Assembly: GCF_900109055.1 (NCBI RefSeq)
Contig: NZ_FOIV01000001.1
Coordinates: 354,682-418,681, forward strand
DNA length: 64,000 nucleotides
Source: Prevotella sp. khp7
GTDB taxonomy: Bacteria > Bacteroidota > Bacteroidia > Bacteroidales > Bacteroidaceae
Direction of reading: 5' to 3'
The position numbers and the translations under genes were made by a program. Under the pieces are notes generated by a model, which was given only the letters and a program-made list of their open reading frames with translations, searched no databases and was not told the DNA's origin. This document shows positions 1-6,145 of the stretch, piece by piece (position 1 is the first letter of the stretch; every line of letters begins with the position of its first letter).

Positions 1-545
1 AGACGCTGGCAGAAGACTGCTATAATAATATGTTCGCGGGCTGCGAAAGCCTGACCACAGCGCCCAAACTGCCCGCCGAGACGCTGGCTAATGGGTGCTA
101 TTATGGCATGTTCCAAGACTGCATAAACCTGACCGCGGCACCCAAACTTCCCGCCACAACGTTGGCAGAAGAGTGCTATAGTGGCATGTTCTGGGGCTGC
201 AAAAACCTGACCACAGCGCCAGAGCTGCCCGCCAAGACGCTGGCAGAATCGTGCTATTATTGGATGTTCTATGGCTGTAAGAAATTATCCAGCGTCACTT
301 GCAAGGCTACGAATCTCAGTGCTGGCTGGTGCCTTAATGGCTGGCTCGAGGATGCGGGCACGGATGAATCCGTAACGACAAAGACGATTTATATCAATAG
401 CGCTTATTCTGATTATATAGCAGCTATGAATAGCAATCTGGAAGGTACAGCTGATGATGACCAGATCAATACGAATGTGCCCTGGAAAAAAGGCATTAAC
501 GGCATTCCTGCTGGCTGGACCATCGCCGCCGCAGCAGCAGAATAA
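1..545 (+). CDS. BspA-like repeat surface protein, C-terminal part (cut by window start)
   Basis: The gene enters from the left; the first in-frame codon in view is at position 3. About 180 residues are visible. They hold the end of one 26-residue repeat and three full ones of the form LPAxTLAxxCYxxMFxGCxNLTTAPE, followed by a non-repeat C-terminal region with a conserved Cys-Trp segment that ends in a run of alanines. This resembles the leucine-rich-repeat-like arrays of Bacteroidetes BspA-type surface proteins, which in characterised members bind host or microbial ligands. The C-terminal region is nearly identical to that of the next gene, so the two are tandem paralogues. The N terminus, probably a lipoprotein signal as in the paralogue, lies outside the window. 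A strong terminator hairpin follows the stop codon. The ligand is unknown. Confidence 0.85.
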   Translation, partial: TLAEDCYNNMFAGCESLTTAPKLPAETLANGCYYGMFQDCINLTAAPKLPATTLAEECYSGMFWGCKNLTTAPELPAKTLAESCYYWMFYGCKKLSSVTCKATNLSAGWCLNGWLEDAGTDESVTTKTIYINSAYSDYIAAMNSNLEGTADDDQINTNVPWKKGINGIPAGWTIAAAAAE

Positions 546-552
546 CCCCGCC

Positions 553-575
553 ACGCAATAAAAACAGCAATCCCC
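553..575. repeat. 23-bp direct repeat, copy 1
   Basis: The 23 bases starting acgcaataaaaacagc are identical to those at 2861-2883. In both places they sit just after a stop codon and run into the left arm of a terminator hairpin. The two copies bracket the second repeat lipoprotein and higBA. A degenerate piece (gcgcaataaaaa) occurs at about 2111. Confidence 0.85.
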
Positions 576-600
576 CCAGCGTCGAGAAAGCGCTGGGGGA
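571..600 (+). terminator. Rho-independent-type hairpin after the first repeat protein gene
   Basis: The arms tccccccagcg and cgctggggga enclose a short loop and are followed by an A-rich stretch. The hairpin starts 25 bases after the stop codon. There is no clear T tract on the + strand, so efficiency is uncertain. Confidence 0.65.
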
Positions 601-621
601 AAACTAAAAACAATAAACAAG

Positions 622-2103
622 ATGAAACTGACAATCAAGAAACTTTCCTGTATGGCGTTGCTGGTGGCAATGACCATGATGCAGACATCGTGCGACGAAC
701 TGTTGGGCGAAACGGATAATCCGGCGCATGATGACGACCCCGCAAAAATAGCCGTAACGGCTGTGACGCTCGACGAGACGACACTTGAGATGGCTTATGG
801 CAATGGTAAAGAGGTGACGCTCGAAGCGACGGTAAGTCCCGCTGACATTGAAGACTTTGATGTCACATGGTCGTCGTCTGACGAGAGTGTCGCCACGGTA
901 GACGACGCGGGTGTGGTTCATGCCGTGGGCACAGGAACGGCTGTCATCACTGCCAAGGCGGGCAGCAAGAAGGCCACATGCGACGTCAGCGTGGTGGTCA
1001 ACCTGGAGACACCGCTCACCTTCGAGGCTGCTGTGGATGGGGCGACCGTTAAGCTTAAAGAAGTCTTTTCCGATGTCGTTCCTAACGTAGAGTACTCGCT
1101 CGATGGCGGCATCACATGGAAGGACGACCTGACAGCGGCTGGCGTTACGCTGGCTGCTGCGGGCGACAAGATCTCGTTCCGAGGCACAAATGAGGCGTAC
1201 GGAAGTGAATTTCTACACGATTGTCGTCAGTTCTTTCTCTCAGCCGAGACTTACGTTTATGGCAACGTGATGAGTCTGATAAACAAGGACAACTACCCCA
1301 CCAACAAGACGTTGACAGCCGGCTATGCCTTCATGGGATTGTTCAATGGTCAAAATATGCTGAAGAACAAGGACGCTGATCACCATATATTCCTGCCCGC
1401 CACGACGCTGACAGAAGACTGCTATTATTGTATGTTCTCGAACTGCAATAACCTGACCGCAGCGCCAGAACTGCCCGCCACGGTGATGAAGAAAGAGTGC
1501 TATTATGGCATGTTCACGGCCTGCAAAAACCTGACCACAGCGCCAGAAGAACTGCCTGCCGAGACGCTGGCTGAACACTGCTATGATTCGATGTTCGAAG
1601 GCTGCGAAAACCTGACCACAGCGCCCAAACTGCCCGCCACGACAATGAAGAAAGCGTGCTATAGTAGTATGTTCAATGGCTGCAAAAACCTGACCACAGC
1701 ACCAGAACTGCCCGCCACAATACTGGCTGAACACTGCTATGATTCGATGTTCGAAGACTGCGAAAGCCTGACCACGGCGCCAGAGCTGCCCGCCGAGACG
1801 CTGGCAGAACGCTGCTATTCTAGTATGTTCCAAGGCTGTAAGAAATTGTCCAGCGTTACTTGTAAGGCTACGGATCTCAGTGCTGGCTGGTGCCTTGCTC
1901 ACTGGCTCGTTGATGCTGGCACAGATGAATCCGTAACGACAAAGACGATTTATATCAATAGCGCTTATTCTGATTATATAGCAGCTATGAATAGCAGTCT
2001 GGAGGGAACAGCTAATAATGCACAGATCAATGCGAATGTGCCCTGGATAAAAGGCAATAAAGGCATCCCCGCTGGCTGGACCATCGCCGCAGCAGCAGAA
2101 TAA
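622..2103 (+). CDS. BspA-like repeat lipoprotein with a Big_2 (Ig-like) domain
   Basis: This is a predicted surface lipoprotein of 493 residues. A basic N terminus and hydrophobic stretch end in a lipobox with Cys at about residue 24 (MQTSC). Residues 45-130 form a bacterial Ig-like (Big_2) domain, recognisable from the motif WSSSDESVATVDDAGVV. From about residue 255 there are six 26-residue repeats (LPAxTLxExCYxxMFxxCxNLTTAPE), then the same C-terminal region as the upstream paralogue. The third repeat carries one extra Glu codon from a gaa duplication. The alternating Cys, Tyr and Met-Phe positions are strictly kept. BspA-type repeat proteins usually act in adhesion, but the ligand here cannot be read from sequence. 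No TAnnTTTG promoter is seen directly upstream, so it may be transcribed by read-through from the preceding gene. Confidence 0.88.
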   Translation: MKLTIKKLSCMALLVAMTMMQTSCDELLGETDNPAHDDDPAKIAVTAVTLDETTLEMAYGNGKEVTLEATVSPADIEDFDVTWSSSDESVATVDDAGVVHAVGTGTAVITAKAGSKKATCDVSVVVNLETPLTFEAAVDGATVKLKEVFSDVVPNVEYSLDGGITWKDDLTAAGVTLAAAGDKISFRGTNEAYGSEFLHDCRQFFLSAETYVYGNVMSLINKDNYPTNKTLTAGYAFMGLFNGQNMLKNKDADHHIFLPATTLTEDCYYCMFSNCNNLTAAPELPATVMKKECYYGMFTACKNLTTAPEELPAETLAEHCYDSMFEGCENLTTAPKLPATTMKKACYSSMFNGCKNLTTAPELPATILAEHCYDSMFEDCESLTTAPELPAETLAERCYSSMFQGCKKLSSVTCKATDLSAGWCLAHWLVDAGTDESVTTKTIYINSAYSDYIAAMNSSLEGTANNAQINANVPWIKGNKGIPAGWTIAAAAE

Positions 2104-2135
2104 CCCAACAGCGCAATAAAAAATCGATTCGATAT

Positions 2136-2167
2136 TTTGCGAATTTCAATTCTTTTGTTTATCTTTG
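2136..2167 (+). promoter_or_regulatory. Bacteroidetes promoter for higBA
   Basis: TTTG at 2136-2139 and TATCTTTG at 2160-2167 are separated by 20 bp, matching the Bacteroidetes -33/-7 consensus. The promoter rules out an upstream in-frame ATG at 2137 and supports the toxin start at 2188. Confidence 0.8.
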
Positions 2168-2187
2168 CAGCCGAAAATATATTCATC

Positions 2188-2505
2188 ATGGTTGTAACAT
2201 TCAATGAAGACTATCTGGAGAATCTCTATAGAAAAGGGGTTACAGGACTGAAGAAATACAGGTTTCAGCCCCAAATAGTCAGAGGATACCAGAAGGCTGT
2301 CAAGTACTTGATTCAGGCACAACGCAAAGAGGACTTGTATCCATTCAAATCGCTCCATTTCGAGGCACTTCACGGCGACAAGGAAGGGAGGTTCTCTGTT
2401 AGAGTCAACGATCAGTATCGTGTGGAATTCACCATCACGGAAACGGAAGATGAACCTGTGGTGACTATATGCAACATTATGGAATTGTCGAATCATTATA
2501 AATAG
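2188..2505 (+). CDS. higB: HigB-like toxin (RelE/ParE superfamily mRNA interferase)
   Basis: The product is 105 residues, the usual size for HigB. It has the RelE/ParE fold signature: a basic helical first half, the segment LHGDKEGRFSVRVNDQYRV (an Arg-Val-Asn-Asp core), and a short C-terminal strand with a His. Characterised HigB toxins cleave mRNA on the ribosome until neutralised by HigA. The toxin gene precedes the antitoxin, as expected for higBA and opposite to most toxin-antitoxin pairs. The start at 2188 (MVVTFNEDYL) is chosen because the promoter's -7 box lies just upstream; an in-frame ATG at 2137 falls inside the promoter. The gap to higA is 7 bases, so the two are co-transcribed. 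Confidence 0.88.
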   Translation: MVVTFNEDYLENLYRKGVTGLKKYRFQPQIVRGYQKAVKYLIQAQRKEDLYPFKSLHFEALHGDKEGRFSVRVNDQYRVEFTITETEDEPVVTICNIMELSNHYK

Positions 2506-2512
2506 TAAGGTT

Positions 2513-2857
2513 ATGGTTGAGATGCGTAATATTAAAAAGGGTAGAACTGCCAACGAAATGACGTCTTCAGAACTGATTCATCCAGGGGAGATGATTAAGG
2601 ATGAGATCATGGCACGGGGACTTACTCAGAAGGAGTTGGCTCAGCAGATGGGAGTGTCGTATACAGTGTTTAACGAAATACTTAACGGCAAGCGTCCCGT
2701 AACCACGGAATACGCTTTAATGCTTGAGGCTGCTCTCGGCACTAATGCCAACATCTGGCTAGGACTGCAAGCAGACTATAACATGCAGAAGATTAAGCAA
2801 GACAAGTCGTTTATGAAGAAACTGGAGAAGATTCGCAAAATCGCAGCAGTGTTCTAA
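2513..2857 (+). CDS. higA: HigA-like antitoxin, XRE helix-turn-helix
   Basis: The product is 114 residues with the HigA family opening (HPGEMIKDEIMARGLTQKELA, about residues 22-42), a Cro/C1-type helix-turn-helix with recognition helix around VSYTVFNEILNGKRPVT, and a basic Lys-rich C-terminal tail. HigA neutralises HigB and usually represses its own operon. It lies 7 bases downstream of higB. A second in-frame start at codon 4 (MRNIKK) or codon 16 (MTSSEL) is possible. The pair lies between a surface-protein gene and tilS with no other mobile genes nearby. Confidence 0.9.
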   Translation: MVEMRNIKKGRTANEMTSSELIHPGEMIKDEIMARGLTQKELAQQMGVSYTVFNEILNGKRPVTTEYALMLEAALGTNANIWLGLQADYNMQKIKQDKSFMKKLEKIRKIAAVF

Positions 2858-2860
2858 AGG

Positions 2861-2883
2861 ACGCAATAAAAACAGCAATCCCC
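2861..2883. repeat. 23-bp direct repeat, copy 2
   Basis: Identical to 553-575. It begins 3 bases after the higA stop codon and runs into the left arm of the following hairpin. Confidence 0.85.
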
Positions 2884-2908
2884 GCTCTGAACGCTCAGGA
2901 CGGGGATT
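2877..2908. terminator. Hairpin between convergent higBA and tilS
   Basis: The arms aatccccg and cggggatt, with a partly paired interior, are followed by a T-rich stretch on the + strand and preceded by A-rich sequence. It can therefore serve both converging transcription units. Confidence 0.75.
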
Positions 2909-2917
2909 ATTATTTTG

Positions 2918-4240
2918 TTAAGATTTCTCGCTTAAAGTAATACTTAAGGTACGGGTGGTCTCGGGGGTGACTCGATAGCGATGGTCGGGCCTGTGGCCTA
3001 CGAGCCAGAGGATGTCGCCATTGGCGTTGACGACGACAAGCGTTCGACGCTTCTCGAGAAGCGACAGCTTACGATCAGTGAGGTAGTCGCTCACCAGCTT
3101 GCGCCCTTCCATGCCCAAGGGACAAAAAGCGTCGCCTTCCTGTACCAGACGGATGGTCAGCGGATACTGAACGTTTGCTGCATCGAGCGTTGCGCAATCA
3201 GCTGATTTTAAAATTGATACCTCTTCGGATTCCTTGAAAGAGAACAGTTTTTCGCCATTGAAGCGGTAGTTGCCTGATTCTGGCACCCTGAGAGGCTTCA
3301 CAGGCTCGGAAACGGGCTCTAAGACGAGCGTACGGCGATCGATGAGCAGGACGTGACTGGGCGACAGGAACTCCCTACCCGGCTCGCCCATCAGCGCAGC
3401 CAGTATGCGCTCTATCTGTGAGGCATTGAAGCCATGGGGCGACAGCCACTCGAAGAGGAAAGACTCGGGCGACGGTTGTCGGAGAATTTCATCCGCAGAA
3501 ATGGTCTGAGAGGCTGAAGAGGCGGTGCTGACGGCATTCTGCATGAATGCATCGTAGACTTTCTCGGCCTCACGGAGATAAGAGGCGGTTTTATCGATGT
3601 TTTCGACCGCTTTCGGGTTAAGCTGCTGTAAGAGCGGGATAACCTGCAAGCGTAGCTTGTTGCGCAGCACGATGGATTCGAGGTTTGTAGAGTCCGTGAC
3701 ATAATCCTGGGCGATGGAATCGAGGTATTCGAGCACTTCCTGACGGCTCACGCCCAGCAGCGGGCGCACCACGATGCCGTTCCGGGGACGGATGCCCGTG
3801 AGTCCGTGGATGCCCGAGCCCCGGAGCAGGTTCATCAGAAAGGTCTCGACGGCATCGTCGCGATGATGGGCCACGCACACCGTAGAGGCTCCGATATCCT
3901 GACAAAGACGCTCGAAATAGCCATAACGCAGCTCGCGAGCCGCCATCTCGATGCTTACTTGATGAACACGGGCGTATTCGTCTGTGTCAAAATGAATTAA
4001 GTGAAGCGGAACATTGAACGATTCGCAGAGATGCTTCACAAAAGCCTCGTCGCGGTCGCTCTCAGCGCCTCGTAAATGAAAATTACAGTGAGCAGCCTCG
4101 ACACGATAGCCCAGAGCGATGAGAACGCGCAAGAGCGCCACGCTGTCGGCTCCCCCGCTCAGCGCCACGAGATGGAGCCCTGAGGGGTCGAGAAGCCTGT
4201 GCTTCGCGATGAAACCTGCTACTTTTCTCTTCATTTCCAA
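2918..4240 (-). CDS. tilS: tRNA(Ile)-lysidine synthase
   Basis: TilS attaches lysine to C34 of the CAU-anticodon tRNA-Ile using ATP, so that it reads AUA; the enzyme is cytoplasmic and essential in most bacteria. The 440-residue product has the PP-loop ATP pyrophosphatase motif SGGADS at residues 28-33, the family segment HCNFHLRGAESDRDE at about 56-70, and the C-terminal TilS substrate-binding domain (PLGMEGRKLVSDYL). Length is normal for the family. Met3 is an alternative start. The start lies 3 bases after the rlmI stop codon, so it is the last gene of an exonuclease-rlmI-tilS operon. Confidence 0.95.
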   Translation of the reverse strand: MEMKRKVAGFIAKHRLLDPSGLHLVALSGGADSVALLRVLIALGYRVEAAHCNFHLRGAESDRDEAFVKHLCESFNVPLHLIHFDTDEYARVHQVSIEMAARELRYGYFERLCQDIGASTVCVAHHRDDAVETFLMNLLRGSGIHGLTGIRPRNGIVVRPLLGVSRQEVLEYLDSIAQDYVTDSTNLESIVLRNKLRLQVIPLLQQLNPKAVENIDKTASYLREAEKVYDAFMQNAVSTASSASQTISADEILRQPSPESFLFEWLSPHGFNASQIERILAALMGEPGREFLSPSHVLLIDRRTLVLEPVSEPVKPLRVPESGNYRFNGEKLFSFKESEEVSILKSADCATLDAANVQYPLTIRLVQEGDAFCPLGMEGRKLVSDYLTDRKLSLLEKRRTLVVVNANGDILWLVGHRPDHRYRVTPETTRTLSITLSEKS

Positions 4241-4243
4241 AAA

Positions 4244-5419
4244 TTATTCTACATAGAGCACCAGGCCCTTGAGGTATTCGCCCTCGGGGTGGTAGATGTT
4301 GATGGGATGGTCAGCTGGCTGGTGAAGCTGGTGCAGGATGCGGACCTTGCGACCAGCCTGGGCCGCTGCCGTGAAGACGGCATTGCGGAAATGGTCCTTC
4401 GTGACAACCTGAGAACAGCTGAACGTGAAGAGGATGCCGCCTGGCTGAATCTTCTGGAAAGCCTTGTTGTTAAGGCGGGTATAGCCCTTCAGGGCGTTAT
4501 GAAGCGCGCCGCGATGCTTGGCAAAGGCGGGCGGGTCGAGGATGATCAGGTCGTACTGGTCGCCAGCCTGCTCGAGATACTTGAACGCATCCTCGCAATA
4601 GGCCTGGTGGCGCTCGTCGCCCGGGAAGTTGAGCTCGACGTTGCGATTGGTGAGCTCGATGGCCTTGGCGCTGCTGTCGACGGAATGGACGAGGCGGGCG
4701 CCGCCACGCATGGCGTAGAACGAGAAGCCGCCCGTGTAGCAGAACATGTTGAGCACGCTCTTACCCTTGGCGAAACGCTCGAGCAAGGCACGGTTCTCGC
4801 GCTGATCGACGAAGAAGCCCGTCTTCTGCCCGCGCAGCCAGTCGACGTAGAACTTCAGGCCGTTCTCGAGGGCCACGTTGTCGTCGCTGCCACCATAGAT
4901 GAAGCCGTTCTGCATCTCTTCCATGAAGGGCAGCGTGGTCTCGCTCTTATAATAGACGTTCTCGAGGCGCGAACCCATCACGCCGACCAGCTGCTCGGCA
5001 ATCTGCTTGCGACAGAGATGCATGCCGATGCTGTGAGCCTGCATGACGGCCGTCTTGCCATAGACGTCGATGATGAGTCCGGGCAGGTTGTCGCCCTCGC
5101 CGTGAACCAGGCGATAGGTGTTGTTCTGAGGGTTGTCGGCGATGCCGATGGCCTGGCGCATCCTGAGCGCTGACGAGAGGCGCGAAGCCCAGAACCGGGC
5201 GTCGATGTCTACGTCGCTGAACGTCAGAACGCGGACAGCGATAGAGCCCTGCTGATAATGGCCCACAGCGATGAAATCGCCGTTAGCGGTTACTACACGC
5301 ACGATGTCGCCCTCGGCGATGCCTTCGTCGGCATGCTGAATGGCGCCAGAGAACACCCAGGGATGGAATCTCAGCAGACTCTCCTCCTTACCTCGTTTCA
5401 GATATATCTGTTTCATCAT
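4244..5419 (-). CDS. rlmI: RlmI-type 23S rRNA (cytosine-C5) methyltransferase
   Basis: RlmI uses S-adenosylmethionine to methylate C5 of a cytosine in 23S rRNA (C1962 in E. coli). The 391-residue protein has an N-terminal PUA domain (residues 1-75, with HPWVFSGAI), the family motif QKTGFFVDQREN at 198-209, the SAM-binding segment NMFCYTGGFS at 224-233, and the catalytic-site motif DPPAFAK at 295-301. The SCS motif near residue 335 supplies a cysteine in family members. The 5' end overlaps the upstream exonuclease gene by 32 bases, implying co-transcription and coupled translation. Met2 is an equally plausible start. Confidence 0.93.
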   Translation of the reverse strand: MMKQIYLKRGKEESLLRFHPWVFSGAIQHADEGIAEGDIVRVVTANGDFIAVGHYQQGSIAVRVLTFSDVDIDARFWASRLSSALRMRQAIGIADNPQNNTYRLVHGEGDNLPGLIIDVYGKTAVMQAHSIGMHLCRKQIAEQLVGVMGSRLENVYYKSETTLPFMEEMQNGFIYGGSDDNVALENGLKFYVDWLRGQKTGFFVDQRENRALLERFAKGKSVLNMFCYTGGFSFYAMRGGARLVHSVDSSAKAIELTNRNVELNFPGDERHQAYCEDAFKYLEQAGDQYDLIILDPPAFAKHRGALHNALKGYTRLNNKAFQKIQPGGILFTFSCSQVVTKDHFRNAVFTAAAQAGRKVRILHQLHQPADHPINIYHPEGEYLKGLVLYVE

Positions 5420-6050
5420 TCTGTTTTGTTTCTTCTGCTACTACAACAAGTTCGTAATCGCCCGTCTGCTTCAGTCGCAGCATCTCGCGGTAAAGATTCA
5501 CGCAAGCCCACGCGTCGAGGGCGGCATAGTGCTTCTGAGAGTCCTTCAGCACGTCGCGCTCCCAGTTGGACAGGCGCTCGGCCTTACTGATGCGGCCATT
5601 GAAGATATTGGCGTAGAGCTTCACCAGACTCTGGTCTTCGATGCCCAGCTCGCGGGCCATATCCTGAAGGTCGACAAACGTTCCGGGCTCGAACTCGCCC
5701 AGCTCGCGGAGCGACATCAGATCGTTGTTCCAGGCCAGGCCAACCTTGGTGACCGTCTTGTCGGAGAGCAGACGAACGATGGCTGGAGAGAGTCCGATGT
5801 GATTGAGACGGAACAGAAAGCAGCAGTCGTCGCTCGCAACCTGAAGGAGCGAACACTTGTAATGGACGCCCTTGCGGAAAGACGGACGTGTTTCGGTATC
5901 AAATCCAAGAACAGGTTGCGACAGCAGGTAATCGACGCTGCGCTCGGCTTCCTCAGCTGAAAGAACGACTACGGTCTTGCCCGTATACAGCACCCTTCGC
6001 AGGCTCGCAATCTTGCTCTTTTCGAACTTATTATATATTAACTTTTTCAT
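5388..6050 (-). CDS. 3'-5' exonuclease domain protein (RNase D-like, DEDDy)
   Basis: The product is about 220 residues and consists of a single 3'-5' exonuclease domain. The first acidic motif is GFDTETRP (Asp51 and Glu53), the second is the WNNDLMSLRELG segment, and the third is HYAALDAWACVNLY, whose Tyr and Asp define the DEDDy group. It lacks the HRDC domains of full-length RNase D, so the substrate (tRNA, rRNA or DNA ends) is not decided. I chose MKKLIYNKF at 6050; a longer start at 6062 would overlap the candidate -7 box at 6060-6067. The gene overlaps rlmI by 32 bases and diverges from ftsK. Confidence 0.88.
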   Translation of the reverse strand: MKKLIYNKFEKSKIASLRRVLYTGKTVVVLSAEEAERSVDYLLSQPVLGFDTETRPSFRKGVHYKCSLLQVASDDCCFLFRLNHIGLSPAIVRLLSDKTVTKVGLAWNNDLMSLRELGEFEPGTFVDLQDMARELGIEDQSLVKLYANIFNGRISKAERLSNWERDVLKDSQKHYAALDAWACVNLYREMLRLKQTGDYELVVVAEETKQNDETDISETR

Positions 6051-6059
6051 TTCTGAGTG

Positions 6060-6067
6060 CAAAATTA
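6060..6067 (-). promoter_or_regulatory. Candidate -7 box (TAATTTTG) for exonuclease-rlmI-tilS
   Basis: It matches TAnnTTTG on the minus strand, but with only about 10 bases before the start codon and no clean TTTG upstream. Either the leader is very short or the match is fortuitous. Confidence 0.45.
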
Positions 6068-6110
6068 CAAAAAAAACTGCGATTTATGATGAAATCTGAG
6101 TTTTTTCAAC

Positions 6111-6118
6111 TACTTTTG
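6111..6118 (+). promoter_or_regulatory. Candidate -7 box (TACTTTTG) for ftsK
   Basis: A full match to TAnnTTTG 28 bases before the chosen ftsK start. No good TTTG lies 20 bp upstream. Its position argues against any ftsK start further upstream. Confidence 0.6.
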
Positions 6119-6145
6119 CAACAAAATATGCAAAAGAACAAGGAA

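Noticed and set aside
1240..1902. A 220-codon minus-strand frame opposite the BspA-like repeats
   Set aside because: Cys- and Gln-rich repetitive translation mirrors the 78-bp repeats of the real gene, and no start signals are seen.
1..2883. Integrative element or prophage boundary around higBA
   Set aside because: No integrase, transposase, attachment-site duplication at a tRNA, or phage genes are present; only the 23-bp direct repeat supports mobility.
4199..5173. A 324-codon plus-strand frame opposite rlmI and the end of tilS
   Set aside because: It runs antisense to the conserved motifs of both genes and has no recognisable domain.
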